A DNA stretch of 64,000 nucleotides from Kosakonia arachidis (GTDB lineage: Bacteria; Pseudomonadota; Gammaproteobacteria; Enterobacterales; Enterobacteriaceae): contig NZ_FPAU01000002.1 in assembly GCF_900116535.1 (NCBI RefSeq), forward strand, positions 345,301 to 409,300. Reading direction: 5' to 3'. The position numbers were made by a program, and so were the translations under genes. Position 1 is the stretch's first letter. Each line of letters begins with the position of its first letter. Of the stretch, positions 31,550-40,808 are shown one piece after another. A model generated the notes under the pieces. It was not told the DNA's origin. It did no database searches and saw only the letters and a list, made by a program, of their open reading frames with translations.

Positions 31550-31715
31550 GTACGTAGTCCTGTATCTTCGGCCGTTTCTGCTCGTCATAATTCGAGCTGC
31601 CAGAGCGTTGGCTTCTCTCGACCCTCCCGTTACTCACTATGGCAAGTTTCTGGAGTTTCGCTGCGCCACCACCTTCCTGCAGCGCGAATTATTTAGAGCA
31701 ACAATTGAATCATTT

Positions 31716-31744
31716 TGAAAAACAGGCGGGGTTATCCCGCCTGA
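31716..31744 (-). terminator. Terminator-like hairpin between pgk and fbaA
   Basis: On the minus strand CAGGCGGG-N5-CCCGCCTG is followed by TTTTTC. It would stop or attenuate transcripts from epd-pgk before fbaA. Confidence 0.8.
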
Positions 31745-31750
31745 ACAATT

Positions 31751-32914
31751 TTACTTCTTAGCACGCTCTTCGAGCATGGCGACTGCAGGCAGAACTTTGC
31801 CTTCCACGAATTCGAGGAATGCGCCGCCGCCAGTAGAGATGTAGGAAATCTTGTCAGCGATACCGAACAGGTCGATAGCGGCCAGCGTGTCGCCGCCGCC
31901 AGCGATAGAGAACGCGTCGCTGTCTGCGATAGCGTTAGCAATGATTTCAGTACCTTTACGGAAGTTCGGGAATTCAAACACACCAACCGGACCATTCCAC
32001 AGAATAGTTTTGGCATTTTTCAGGATTTCAGCCAGTTTTTCAGCAGAGGCATCGCCCAGATCCAGAATTTGCTCATCATCTTTGATGTCGTTTACGGATT
32101 TCAGGGTTGCCGTTGCGGTTTCAGAAAACTCGGTGGCAACGCGAACATCAGTCGGAACCGGAATATCGCAAGTGCCCAGCAGGCGTTTTGCTTCGTCAAC
32201 CAGGTCAGCTTCGTACAGGGATTTACCTACGTTGTGCCCCTGAGCAGCAACGAAGGTGTTAGCGATACCGCCACCGACGATCAACTGGTCAGCAATTTTG
32301 GACAGCGAGTCCAGAACGGTCAATTTAGTGGAAACTTTAGAACCGCCAACAATAGCAACCATCGGACGAGCCGGTTCTTTCAGGGCTTTACCCAGTGCGT
32401 CCAGTTCGTCAGCCAGCAACGGGCCTGCGCAAGCTACGTCAGCGAATTTGCCGATACCGTGAGTAGAAGCCTGTGCACGGTGAGCAGTACCAAATGCATC
32501 CATCACGAATATGTCGCACAGCGCAGCGTATTTTTTCGCCAGCACTTCGTCGTCTTTCTTCTCGCCTTTGTTGAAGCGAACGTTTTCCAGAACAACCAAC
32601 TCACCGGCAGCAACTTCAACGCCATCCAGGTAATCTTTAACCAGACGTACCGGGTTGGAGAGTTTGTCTTTCAGATAGTTAACAACCGGCAGCAGAGAGA
32701 ATTCTTCGTTGTACTCGCCTTCGGTCGGACGACCCAGGTGGGAAGTTACCATCACTTTCGCACCCTGCTTCAGCGCCAGTTCGATAGTTGGCAGGGAAGC
32801 GCGGATACGTGCGTCGCTGGTGACTTTGCCATCTTTAACCGGCACGTTCAAATCAGCACGGATGAAAACGCGTTTACCAGCCAGATCCAGATCGGTCATC
32901 TTAATTACAGACAT
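31751..32914 (-). CDS. pgk: Phosphoglycerate kinase
   Basis: Transfers phosphate from 1,3-bisphosphoglycerate to ADP. It has 387 residues as in E. coli. Visible: the N-domain [10 protein letters not shown] substrate loop, HLGRP, and the C-domain GGGIANTF and nucleotide-binding [12 protein letters not shown] segments. The ATG at 32914 ([11 protein letters not shown]) matches E. coli. It follows epd with a 48-bp gap. Confidence 0.98.
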   Translation of the reverse strand: MSVIKMTDLDLAGKRVFIRADLNVPVKDGKVTSDARIRASLPTIELALKQGAKVMVTSHLGRPTEGEYNEEFSLLPVVNYLKDKLSNPVRLVKDYLDGVEVAAGELVVLENVRFNKGEKKDDEVLAKKYAALCDIFVMDAFGTAHRAQASTHGIGKFADVACAGPLLADELDALGKALKEPARPMVAIVGGSKVSTKLTVLDSLSKIADQLIVGGGIANTFVAAQGHNVGKSLYEADLVDEAKRLLGTCDIPVPTDVRVATEFSETATATLKSVNDIKDDEQILDLGDASAEKLAEILKNAKTILWNGPVGVFEFPNFRKGTEIIANAIADSDAFSIAGGGDTLAAIDLFGIADKISYISTGGGAFLEFVEGKVLPAVAMLEERAKK

Positions 32915-32962
32915 GGTGAATCCTCTCAATGATTCTTAAAGTTTTGCGAGCGCTGTCGCGCT

Positions 32963-33982
32963 CTACCTGAAACCAATAGCCGCCATTGCTAACGTCGTGT
33001 CGAGCATCCGGTTAGCAAAGCCCCATTCGTTGTCGCACCACACAAGGGTTTTAATAAGGTGCGCACCACTTACCCGCGTCTGTGTACCATCAACAATGGC
33101 GCTGTGCGGATCGTGATTAAAATCGGTTGAAACCAACGGTAATTCCGTATAATCAACTATACCATGAAATGTCCCACTCGCTGCTTTTTGCAGCAACATG
33201 TTGACTTCCATAGCTTTTACAGGCTTTTTCACCGTTACGCTCAGATCGATCGCGGTCACGTTAATTGTCGGTACGCGCACCGCTATCGCTTCAAATCTGT
33301 CATTAAACTGCGGGAAAATTCGCGAGATGCCCGCCGCCAGTTTGGTATCCACCGGAATGATCGACTGACTGGCCGCACGTGTGCGCCGCAGATCGGGGTG
33401 GTAAGCGTCAATCACTTGCTGGTCATGCATCGCGGAGTGAATGGTTGTCACTGTTCCTGACTCAATGCCATAAGCATCGTCGAGCAGTTTTATGACCGGA
33501 ATAATACAGTTTGTCGTGCAGGAAGCATTAGAGACCAGAAGGTCTTCAGAGCGAAGGGTTTCCTCGTTGACGCCGAAAACAATTGTTGCGTCGAGATCGT
33601 GGCTACCTGGATGGGAAAAGAGCACTTTTTTCGCGCCCGCCGCCAGATGCGCCTCGCCATCCTCACGGTTACCGTATACGCCGGTACAGTCGAGCACCAC
33701 ATCGACACCCAGTTCGCGCCACGGCAGTGCTGCAATGGAACGCTCATGCAGGATGCGAATTACGTCGTCTCCTACAAACAATTGCTCGAGTTCCTGGCGC
33801 ACATCCCAGGCAAAACGCCCATGGCTGGTGTCATATTTCAATAAATGCGCCATGCCCACAGCATCGGCCAGTTCATTGATTGCCACCACAGTGATTTCCG
33901 CCCGACGCCCGGATTCATATAAAGCACGAACCACGTTGCGCCCAATGCGACCGAAACCATTAATCGCTATGCGTACGGTCAT
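32963..33982 (-). CDS. epd: D-erythrose-4-phosphate dehydrogenase
   Basis: A GAPDH-family enzyme that oxidises erythrose-4-phosphate to 4-phosphoerythronate in pyridoxal-phosphate synthesis. It has 339 residues. The NAD motif [15 protein letters not shown] is at the N-terminus, and the catalytic Cys is in SNASCTTNC (near 155) with His in TIHSAMHD. The diagnostic Epd start [11 protein letters not shown] at 33982 is used. The upstream region holds Cra- and CRP-type sites, consistent with control of the whole epd-pgk unit. Confidence 0.97.
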   Translation of the reverse strand: MTVRIAINGFGRIGRNVVRALYESGRRAEITVVAINELADAVGMAHLLKYDTSHGRFAWDVRQELEQLFVGDDVIRILHERSIAALPWRELGVDVVLDCTGVYGNREDGEAHLAAGAKKVLFSHPGSHDLDATIVFGVNEETLRSEDLLVSNASCTTNCIIPVIKLLDDAYGIESGTVTTIHSAMHDQQVIDAYHPDLRRTRAASQSIIPVDTKLAAGISRIFPQFNDRFEAIAVRVPTINVTAIDLSVTVKKPVKAMEVNMLLQKAASGTFHGIVDYTELPLVSTDFNHDPHSAIVDGTQTRVSGAHLIKTLVWCDNEWGFANRMLDTTLAMAAIGFR

Positions 33983-34103
33983 AATTCTCCTGCAAGGCTC
34001 GCTGGCCTGAAGTGGATGACAGAGTAATCCAGCCACCACAGAAGGGGAATCCTCGCCTGCCTTAAACTGCGTCTGTTTGGTTAATTGTCGAACATTTAAT
34101 CGA

Positions 34104-34117
34104 CTGAAACGCTTCAG
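34104..34117 (-). promoter_or_regulatory. Cra (FruR)-type operator before epd
   Basis: CTGAAACGCTTCAG is symmetric in its CTGAA/TTCAG arms and matches the Cra consensus (TGAAWCGWTTCA) at all but one position. Cra control of the epd operon is known in E. coli. Confidence 0.7.
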
Positions 34118-34175
34118 CTAGAATAAGCGAAACAGGGAATAAAAGGAATGATTGTCCAGACGGTTTCGCCAGTAA

Positions 34176-34191
34176 TCTGACTTGCATCACA
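34176..34191 (-). promoter_or_regulatory. CRP-type site before epd
   Basis: On the minus strand TGTGA-TGCAAG-TCAGA fits TGTGA-N6-TCACA with one mismatch. It lies about 200 bp before the epd start codon. Confidence 0.6.
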
Positions 34192-34324
34192 TTTTCGCAG
34201 GAATAATCGGCGTACCAGGAACTACGTTCGCGAGGAAAATAACTGACAGCAAGAGGATAAGCGCGACAAAGCGTCCCTGCATGAGAGGTTGATTAAGAAA
34301 GGCAAAATACTTTGCTGGCGCTGA

Positions 34325-35074
34325 TTAAAACCAGCTATGCTCCGGCGCCTTCGGCTCGGTGCGTTCTGCGCGCGGCATTTCAACCGGCAGCGAAGAGAGT
34401 TGCTTAGCCCACAGATCGGCCACCCACTTCACGCCCTTCGCAGTGAAGCGCGCCTGAGACCAGTTACGTTTGTTTTCGCCGACGCCGCCATGGACGGTCA
34501 AGTAGCCTGCATCAATATGGTACTGCTGCGGCATTAACGTACCGTTTACACGCTGCATAATATTGCGTTCAAGCAAAAAGCGTCGAAAAAGAGACTCTTT
34601 CACTCGCAGCATCTTACAAAGTTGACGAAAACCAAGTGACTCTTCAACACTCACATAATGGTCAAAAAACGCCGCCTTAGGGGCTGAGAGAGCAAGCAAC
34701 GCTTCCGCCCGCTGACGTTTTTCGTACTGCTCAGCCCAGGCACGCGCAGCAGCAGCCGGGTTCGTAAAATCGGGCAGACTGATAAGCTTCTCTTTCTCCT
34801 GCCAGCGATCGAGCATTTCTGCCGTAAAGGCCGGCGAGAGGCGCGAAACTGTAAGCAGTGAGTCCCGTTTATTCAGCAAAAATTCTTGTCGCATCTCACC
34901 TTCTCGCTCGTACGGATGCTCATGCACCGGCTGGGAAAGCCGATGCGCGGTTTCCAGGCTTTTCACCATTCGCTTCACTTCACCATGAGTCACGCCTGTC
35001 AATGTTGCGATTTCACGGCTACTGATTGTCGCCACCACAGGCTGCAAACTGAGATTTTCACCAGGGATTATCAT
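34325..35074 (-). CDS. Orphan phage-type antirepressor (Rha-like N-terminus, KilAC C-terminus)
   Basis: A 249-residue protein that looks like a phage regulatory protein. Residues about 15-95 resemble the Rha domain (ISSREIATLTGVTHGEV, then LLNKRDSLLTVSRLSP and DRWQEKEK). Residues about 130-235 resemble the KilAC/ANT DNA-binding domain (PKAAFFDHYVSV, QLCKMLRVKESLFRRFL, FTAKGVKWVADLW). Phage antirepressors of this kind inactivate or bypass lysogenic repressors. A good AAGGAG stands 7 bp before the ATG at 35074. No other phage gene is adjacent; epd and tktA flank it. K-12 has a different gene set (yggC to cmtB) at this variable site. A LexA-like box overlaps its promoter. Function as antirepressor is inferred from domains only. 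Confidence 0.82.
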   Translation of the reverse strand: MIIPGENLSLQPVVATISSREIATLTGVTHGEVKRMVKSLETAHRLSQPVHEHPYEREGEMRQEFLLNKRDSLLTVSRLSPAFTAEMLDRWQEKEKLISLPDFTNPAAAARAWAEQYEKRQRAEALLALSAPKAAFFDHYVSVEESLGFRQLCKMLRVKESLFRRFLLERNIMQRVNGTLMPQQYHIDAGYLTVHGGVGENKRNWSQARFTAKGVKWVADLWAKQLSSLPVEMPRAERTEPKAPEHSWF

Positions 35075-35119
35075 AGGTTCACTCCTTACTCACTCTCACC
35101 TTGGATAATTTGCAGGTTT

Positions 35120-35125
35120 ATTATA
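35120..35125 (-). promoter_or_regulatory. -10 box of the antirepressor gene
   Basis: A perfect TATAAT on the minus strand, 46 bp before the start codon. The -35 region falls inside the LexA-like box and is itself poor, with CTGGAT at 17-bp spacing. Confidence 0.65.
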
Positions 35126-35132
35126 CAGATAA

Positions 35133-35148
35133 CTGGATGTATATCCAG
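35133..35148. promoter_or_regulatory. LexA (SOS) box before the antirepressor gene
   Basis: CTGGATGTATATCCAG with flanking AA and TA matches the 20-bp LexA consensus at 16 positions and has the obligatory CTG-N10-CAG. It covers the spacer and -35 region of the promoter whose TATAAT is 7 bp away, the normal repression position. LexA-controlled antirepressors are known in coliphage 186 (tum) and Salmonella Gifsy-type prophages. Confidence 0.75.
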
Positions 35149-35330
35149 TATATTTTTTATGCACAAATGAATACCGTTTTGATCGAGTTACTAAGAAGGG
35201 AAAACGGGTTCAGGAATCGGAAGATTATGGGGATAATTCAATGACGGATGGCGCCTTGCTTATCCAGTCTACACATATTGCAATCCAGTAGACTTGATAA
35301 CGCTTAAGCGCCATCCTAAATGACTTTTCA

Positions 35331-35364
35331 TGCAGGCCCGGCAGACGAGGCGCCGCCGGGCAAA
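35331..35364 (-). repeat. REP-like palindromic element after tktA
   Basis: On the minus strand the sequence reads TTGCCCGGCGGCGCCTCG then TCTGCCGGGCCTGCA. It has GCCCGGC/GCCGGGC arms as in enterobacterial REP elements. It starts just after the tktA stop codon and may also stabilise or terminate its mRNA. Confidence 0.7.
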
Positions 35365-35369
35365 TGTGA

Positions 35370-37361
35370 TTACAGCAACGCTTTCGCTTTTGCCACCACA
35401 TTGTCAACGGTGAAACCAAACTCTTCAAACAGCAACTCTGCCGGGGCAGATTCGCCGAATGTGGTCATACCTACCACCGCGCCGTTCAGACCGACGTATT
35501 TGTACCAGAAATCCGCAATACCGGCTTCGATGGCCACACGGGCAGAAACCGCTTTCGGCAGCACGGATTCACGGTATGCCGCATCCTGTTTGTCGAAGGT
35601 ATCGGTCGACGGCATGGACACCACACGCGCCTTCACGCCTTCGGCGGTCAGTTTTTCATACGCAGCAACCGCCAGTTCAACTTCGGAGCCGGTGGCAATC
35701 AGGATCAGTTCCGGCTGCGCGGCATTCTCTTTCAGCACATAGGCGCCACGAGCGACATCGGCCAGTTGCTGCGCCGTACGCTCCTGCTGCGCCAGGTTCT
35801 GACGGGAGAGGATCAGCGCCGTCGGACCGTCGGCGCGTTCAACGCCATATTTCCACGCCACAGCGGATTCTACCTGGTCACACGGACGCCAGGTGCTGAC
35901 GTTCGGGGTCAGACGCAGTGAAGCCACCTGCTCGACTGGCTGGTGAGTCGGGCCATCTTCGCCCAGACCGATGGAGTCGTGGGTGTAAACCAGTACCTGA
36001 CGCTTTTTCATCAGTGCCGCCATACGCACCGCATTACGGGCATACTCAACGAACATCAGGAAGGTCGAGGTGTACGGCAGGAAACCGCCATGCAGCGAGA
36101 TACCGTTGGCAATCGCCGTCATACCGAACTCACGCACGCCGTAGTGAATGTAGTTACCGGCCGTATCTTCGTTAATCGCTTTCGAACCGGACCAGATAGT
36201 CAGGTTGGATGGTGCCAGGTCAGCGGAGCCGCCGAGGAATTCCGGCAACAGCGGGCCGAAGGCTTCGATAGCATTTTGTGACGCTTTACGGCTGGCAATT
36301 TTCGCCGGATTAGCCTGAAGTTTCTCGACAAACGCCTGCGCTTTGGCATCGAAATCAGACGGCAGTTCGCCTTTCATACGGCGTGTGAACTCTGCAGCCT
36401 CCTGCGGGAAAGCTTTGGCGTAAGCGGCAAATTTGTCGTTCCACGCCGCTTCTTTGGCCTGACCAGCTTCTTTCGCATCCCACTGTGCATAGATTTCAGA
36501 CGGGATTTCGAACGGCGCATATTTCCAGCCGAGTGCTTCGCGGGTCAGCGCGATTTCAGCATCACCCAGCGGCGCGCCGTGGGAATCGTGGGTGCCAGCT
36601 TTGTTCGGCGAACCGAAACCGATGATGGTTTTGCACATCAGCAGCGATGGTTTATCGGTGACAGCACGCGCTTCTTCCACCGCACGCTTGATGGCATCCG
36701 CGTTGTGGCCGTCAATGCCACGCACTACGTGCCAGCCGTAAGCTTCAAAGCGTTTCGCGGTGTCATCGGTAAACCAACCTTCAACATGGCCATCGATGGA
36801 GATGCCGTTGTCATCGTAGAACGCAACCAGTTTGCCCAGTTTCAACGTACCGGCAAGGGAACAGACTTCATGGGAAATGCCTTCCATCATGCAGCCATCA
36901 CCCATAAAGGCGTAGGTGAAGTGGTCAACAATGTCGTGCCCCGGACGGTTGAACTGCGCCGCAAGGGTTTTCTCCGCAATCGCCATGCCCACGGCGTTGG
37001 CAATGCCCTGCCCCAGCGGACCGGTGGTGGTTTCCACGCCAGCGGTGTAACCCACTTCCGGGTGACCCGGCGTTTTCGAGTGCAACTGACGGAAGTTCTG
37101 CAGCTCGGACATCGGCAGGTCATAGCCGGTGAGGTGCAGCAGGCTGTAAATCAGCATTGAACCGTGGCCATTGGACAGCACAAAGCGGTCGCGATCGGCC
37201 CAGGCCGGATTCGTCGGGTTATGGTTCAGAAAATCACGCCACAGGACTTCCGCGATGTCCGCCATACCCATAGGGGCTCCCGGGTGACCGGATTTGGCTT
37301 TCTGTACCGCGTCCATGCTCAGCGCACGAATAGCATTGGCAAGCTCTTTACGTGAGGACAT
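35370..37361 (-). CDS. tktA: Transketolase 1
   Basis: Thiamine-diphosphate enzyme of the non-oxidative pentose phosphate pathway, 663 residues as in E. coli. Visible: the substrate-binding HSKTPGHPE, the thiamine/Mg motif GDGCMMEG (near 154) ending in the DDNGISIDG region, and the pyrimidine-domain [18 protein letters not shown]. The ATG at 37361 ([15 protein letters not shown]) matches E. coli; 39 codons of open frame upstream are not conserved. Divergent from loiP across 279 bp. Confidence 0.98.
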   Translation of the reverse strand: MSSRKELANAIRALSMDAVQKAKSGHPGAPMGMADIAEVLWRDFLNHNPTNPAWADRDRFVLSNGHGSMLIYSLLHLTGYDLPMSELQNFRQLHSKTPGHPEVGYTAGVETTTGPLGQGIANAVGMAIAEKTLAAQFNRPGHDIVDHFTYAFMGDGCMMEGISHEVCSLAGTLKLGKLVAFYDDNGISIDGHVEGWFTDDTAKRFEAYGWHVVRGIDGHNADAIKRAVEEARAVTDKPSLLMCKTIIGFGSPNKAGTHDSHGAPLGDAEIALTREALGWKYAPFEIPSEIYAQWDAKEAGQAKEAAWNDKFAAYAKAFPQEAAEFTRRMKGELPSDFDAKAQAFVEKLQANPAKIASRKASQNAIEAFGPLLPEFLGGSADLAPSNLTIWSGSKAINEDTAGNYIHYGVREFGMTAIANGISLHGGFLPYTSTFLMFVEYARNAVRMAALMKKRQVLVYTHDSIGLGEDGPTHQPVEQVASLRLTPNVSTWRPCDQVESAVAWKYGVERADGPTALILSRQNLAQQERTAQQLADVARGAYVLKENAAQPELILIATGSEVELAVAAYEKLTAEGVKARVVSMPSTDTFDKQDAAYRESVLPKAVSARVAIEAGIADFWYKYVGLNGAVVGMTTFGESAPAELLFEEFGFTVDNVVAKAKALL

Positions 37362-37640
37362 TTTGACTCCAGATCGGACTGTTAAGGGCTGTTCCCGTAA
37401 CGACTTGACGACAGCGCGTTTTGGGCTACGCCGGAAAAAAGTGCCAACAATGTAACCCAAGCGGCATTCCATGTACATGGAGCATCCTTTTGCCGATTCA
37501 GAAATCTCTGGAAGCCGCTCGTATGTTGCGCAATACCCTCGCCTGGCGCTCTGACTGTTCCTTATACTGACAATCTGCAGGTTCGTCTTGAGCCGTTGCA
37601 GTTAGCAGCATATTGACTCAACCATTACGGAAAATAACAA

Positions 37641-38399
37641 ATGAAAATTCGCCCGCTTCTCTTTGCTCTGGGAATAACAACCGTCCTTGCCGGTTGCCAG
37701 AATATGGACTCAAATGCTTTTCTCAGCTCCGGCGCGGAGGCTTTTCAGGCCTACACTCTGAGTGATGCGCAAGTAAAAGCATTAAGTGATAACGCCTGTA
37801 AACAGATGGACAGCAAAGCAACCATCGCACCCGCCAGCAGCACCTACAGCCAGCGTCTGACTAAAATTGCTGCCGCGCTCGGTGATAACATCAACGGCCA
37901 GCCAGTCAACTACAAGGTTTATGTGGCAAAAGATGTGAATGCTTTTGCCATGGCAAACGGCTGCATCCGCGTCTACAGCGCGTTGATGGATATGATGACC
38001 GACAATGAAGTTGAAGCGGTGATCGGCCACGAAATGGGCCACGTTGCGCTGGGCCATGTGAAAAAAGGAATGCAGGTGGCGCTGGGCACCAATGCGATAC
38101 GCTCAGCCGCAGCATCGGCAGGTGGTATTGTCGGTAGCTTGTCGCAGTCGCAGCTCGGTGCACTGGGCGAACAACTGGTAAATTCACAGTTTTCTCAGCG
38201 CCAGGAATCCGAAGCGGATGACTACTCTTACGATCTGTTGCGCAAACGTGGAATCAGTCCGGAAGGACTGGCGACCAGCTTTGAGAAACTGGCAAAAATG
38301 GAAGAGGGTCGGCAGAGTTCGATGTTTGATGATCACCCGGCATCGGCGGCGCGCGCGCAGCATATTCGCGATCGCATGGCAGCAGACGGAATTAAATAA
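37641..38399 (+). CDS. loiP: Outer-membrane metalloprotease lipoprotein LoiP (YggG)
   Basis: A 252-residue M48-family peptidase. The lipoprotein signal ends in the lipobox LAGC (Cys near residue 19); Asn-Met follow, so Lol sorting to the outer membrane is expected. The zinc motif HEMGH lies near residue 135 and the third ligand Glu in ESEADDYSYD near 190. In E. coli LoiP is processed with help from BepA and is induced by low osmolarity. Length and sequence match. Confidence 0.94.
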   Translation: MKIRPLLFALGITTVLAGCQNMDSNAFLSSGAEAFQAYTLSDAQVKALSDNACKQMDSKATIAPASSTYSQRLTKIAAALGDNINGQPVNYKVYVAKDVNAFAMANGCIRVYSALMDMMTDNEVEAVIGHEMGHVALGHVKKGMQVALGTNAIRSAAASAGGIVGSLSQSQLGALGEQLVNSQFSQRQESEADDYSYDLLRKRGISPEGLATSFEKLAKMEEGRQSSMFDDHPASAARAQHIRDRMAADGIK

Positions 38400-38437
38400 T
38401 CCCACTTATTCATACCTTCAAACGGGTGTATCAGTAG

Positions 38438-38575
38438 GAGCAGAGTGGCACTGCGAAAGATCTGAAACTGAAAGTGCGCTACACAGTACTGCGCATTTCC
38501 GGCAAGACCAGCGATTACAATACTGGCCGCCACGAAGCTCCTCTCTACGCGGAATACCCGTTCAACGTATTCTGA
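38438..38575 (+). pseudogene. 3' remnant of an outer-membrane porin gene (OprD-like)
   Basis: Reading in frame to the TGA at 38573-38575 gives 45 codons after a TAG stop at 38435. The translation contains KDLKLKVRYTVLR, then SDYNTGRHEAPLY and ends AEYPFNVF. A strand-rich end with a terminal Phe is typical of outer-membrane beta-barrels, and the pattern of a KDL...RYT strand followed by ...YPFNVF resembles the last two strands of OprD-family porins. There is no start codon, ribosome site or remaining gene. The rest was probably deleted between loiP and speA. Confidence 0.5.
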
Positions 38576-38615
38576 TAAAAAAATCCCTTCCGTACCTGCT
38601 GGCGGGAAGGGATTT
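38576..38615 (-). terminator. Terminator of speA
   Basis: On the minus strand AAATCCCTTCC pairs with GGAAGGGATTT and continues into a T-run, about 25 bp after the speA stop codon. Confidence 0.85.
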
Positions 38616-38640
38616 ATTTCATCGCAGCGTCATTACTGCA

Positions 38641-40617
38641 TTATTCATCTTCCAGATAGGTGTAACCGTAGAGGCCCGACTCGAACTCTTCGAGGAACTG
38701 CTGTTGTAGCGTCTCGTCCAGATCGGTCTGTTTCACTTGATCGCGAAACTGCATCAGTAGCGTATTCGGATCGAGCTGCACGTACTGCAACATATCCGCC
38801 ACCGTATCCCCTTCATCTGACAGTTCAACTTCAACGCTGCCATCCGGGAAGACAAACACGTCGACGGCTTCGGTATCCCCAAACAGGTTATGCATGTTGC
38901 CGAGGATCTCCTGGTATGCACCCACCATAAAGAAGCCCAAAATCGGCGGGTTCTCCGGATCGTACTCCGGAATCGGCATAGTGGTCGCGATGCCGTCGCC
39001 ATCCACGTAATGATCAATCGCACCGTCGGAATCACAGGTAATATCGAGCAGCACCGCGCGGCGTTCCGGCGCATGGTTCAGCCCTTCCAGCGGCAGCACC
39101 GGGAACAGTTGATCAATACCCCAGGCATCTGGCATAGACTGGAACAGCGAGAAGTTGACATACATTTTGTCCGCCATACGTTCCTGCAATTCGTCGATAA
39201 TCGGGCGATGCGCACGGTTGCTTGGATCGAGCTGCTTCTGCACTTCATGGCACATATTCAGATAGAGTTGCTCGGCCCAGGCACGTTCTTGCAGGCTGAA
39301 AGCGCCTGAGGAATAGCCGACATGAATATCATGCAGATCCATCTGACTGTCATGCAGCCATTCACGCAGAGAACGGCGGGTGCCAGGCTCATGCATCTCC
39401 TCCCAGGTTTCCCACATGCTTTGCAGCGCACGTGGCGCGTTTTCCGCTGGTGGAGTCGATAGGGTGTACTCGTTACGTTCAACGCCAATGATATTAGAAA
39501 CCAGCACAGTGTGATGGGCCGTCACCGCGCGGCCGGATTCGGTGATCACCGTCGGATGTGGCAGACCATGTTCTTCACAAGCATCGCCAATCGCCCAAAT
39601 AATGTTGTTGGCATACTCGTTCAGACCATAGTTGACCGAGCAGTCAGACTGAGAGCGTGTACCTTCATAATCCACACCCAGGCCGCCACCGACATCGAAG
39701 CACTGGATATTGACGCCCAGCTTATGCAGCTCAACGTAGAAACGCGCGGATTCACGCACGCCCGTCGCGATATCACGGATGTTGGCCATCTGCGAGCCAA
39801 GGTGGAAGTGCAGCAACTGAATACTGTCCAGACGCCCGCGCTCGCGCAGGAGCTCCACCAATTGCAGCACCTGCGTTGCCGCAAGACCAAATTTCGATTT
39901 CTCGCCACCGGAGGATTGCCATTTTCCGGAACCTTGTGATGCCAGACGCGCGCGTACGCCGAGGCGCGGCACCACGTTCAGGCGTTCAGCTTCTTCCAGC
40001 ACGATGGCGATTTCGGTCATTTTCTCAATCACCAGATAGACCTTGTGGCCCATCTTTTCGCCAATCAGCGCAAGACGAATGTATTCACGATCTTTATAAC
40101 CATTACAGACAATCACCGAACGGGTCATGCCGGCATGAGCCAGCACGGCCATCAATTCCGCTTTGGAACCGGCTTCCAGCCCCAACGGTTCACCGGAATG
40201 GATCAGGGATTCAATAACACGGCGATGCTGGTTCACCTTGATCGGGTAAACCAGGAAGTAATCGCCATTATAGCCGTAGGACTCACGTGCGCGTTTAAAC
40301 GCGGCATTAATCGAGCGCAGACGGTGTTGCAGGATCTGTGGGAAGCAGAACAATGCAGGCAGACGTTGCCCCTGTACTTCACGTGCTTTTACCAGCTGTG
40401 CCAGGTCGACACGGGCTTCCGGAACGTCCGGATCCGGGCAAACGCTGATATGGCCCAGCTCGTTGACGTCGTAGTAGTTATTGCCCCACCAGGCAATGTT
40501 ATAAGTACGAAGCATCTTGCTGGCTTCCTGGGAGCTCATCGCAACCTCCTGCATGGAACGTAGGACACCCTGTTCGCCTGCTGACGAAGGCGAAAATGAA
40601 GACATGTCGTCAGACAT
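38641..40617 (-). CDS. speA: Biosynthetic arginine decarboxylase SpeA
   Basis: PLP-dependent enzyme converting arginine to agmatine in putrescine synthesis, 658 residues as in E. coli. The PLP lysine is in [12 protein letters not shown] (near 127), the glycine-rich phosphate loop in [12 protein letters not shown], and the partner-subunit Cys region in [11 protein letters not shown]. Start ATG at 40617 (MSDDMSSF). yqgB lies 8 bp upstream. speB is not adjacent here, whereas in E. coli speB follows speA; it is replaced by the porin remnant and loiP. Confidence 0.96.
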   Translation of the reverse strand: MSDDMSSFSPSSAGEQGVLRSMQEVAMSSQEASKMLRTYNIAWWGNNYYDVNELGHISVCPDPDVPEARVDLAQLVKAREVQGQRLPALFCFPQILQHRLRSINAAFKRARESYGYNGDYFLVYPIKVNQHRRVIESLIHSGEPLGLEAGSKAELMAVLAHAGMTRSVIVCNGYKDREYIRLALIGEKMGHKVYLVIEKMTEIAIVLEEAERLNVVPRLGVRARLASQGSGKWQSSGGEKSKFGLAATQVLQLVELLRERGRLDSIQLLHFHLGSQMANIRDIATGVRESARFYVELHKLGVNIQCFDVGGGLGVDYEGTRSQSDCSVNYGLNEYANNIIWAIGDACEEHGLPHPTVITESGRAVTAHHTVLVSNIIGVERNEYTLSTPPAENAPRALQSMWETWEEMHEPGTRRSLREWLHDSQMDLHDIHVGYSSGAFSLQERAWAEQLYLNMCHEVQKQLDPSNRAHRPIIDELQERMADKMYVNFSLFQSMPDAWGIDQLFPVLPLEGLNHAPERRAVLLDITCDSDGAIDHYVDGDGIATTMPIPEYDPENPPILGFFMVGAYQEILGNMHNLFGDTEAVDVFVFPDGSVEVELSDEGDTVADMLQYVQLDPNTLLMQFRDQVKQTDLDETLQQQFLEEFESGLYGYTYLEDE

Positions 40618-40625
40618 AGCGAACC

Positions 40626-40808
40626 TCAATCTATAAAAGTGTATACCCTGCGCGCATCACGCTGGCCGGTTGCCAAAGCGCGAAGAGACACAGGTATAAA
40701 ATAGTCGACTACTATCGCAGTGACACATAGCGATAACAACCCATAAACAGCCTGGCTTAGCTTGATTTCAGCCCAACGCCACGCCTGTGCGACCGGTTTC
40801 TTTTTCAT
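40626..40808 (-). CDS. yqgB: Small protein YqgB, extended form
   Basis: A 60-residue protein starting MKKKPVAQ, the N-terminal sequence I recall for E. coli YqgB (43 residues), and sharing its AYGLLS-like and AIVV segments ([18 protein letters not shown]). The C-terminal 17 or so residues are extra. It has one hydrophobic stretch near residues 20-42 that could span the membrane. It ends 8 bp before speA on the same strand, so it may act as a leader cistron. E. coli YqgB is annotated as acid-stress responsive; mechanism unknown. Confidence 0.7.
   Translation of the reverse strand: MKKKPVAQAWRWAEIKLSQAVYGLLSLCVTAIVVDYFIPVSLRALATGQRDARRVYTFID

Larger units (their letters stand above)
33983..34324 (-). 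promoter_or_regulatory. epd-pgk control region
   Basis: This gene-free 342-bp stretch lies between epd and the antirepressor gene, which runs toward it on the same strand. It contains a Cra-type and a CRP-type site (annotated separately) and nothing that looks like a gene. Confidence 0.6.

Noticed and set aside
30671-31696. A 341-codon plus-strand frame opposite fbaA
   Set aside because: Shadow of fbaA, which is complete and conserved on the other strand.
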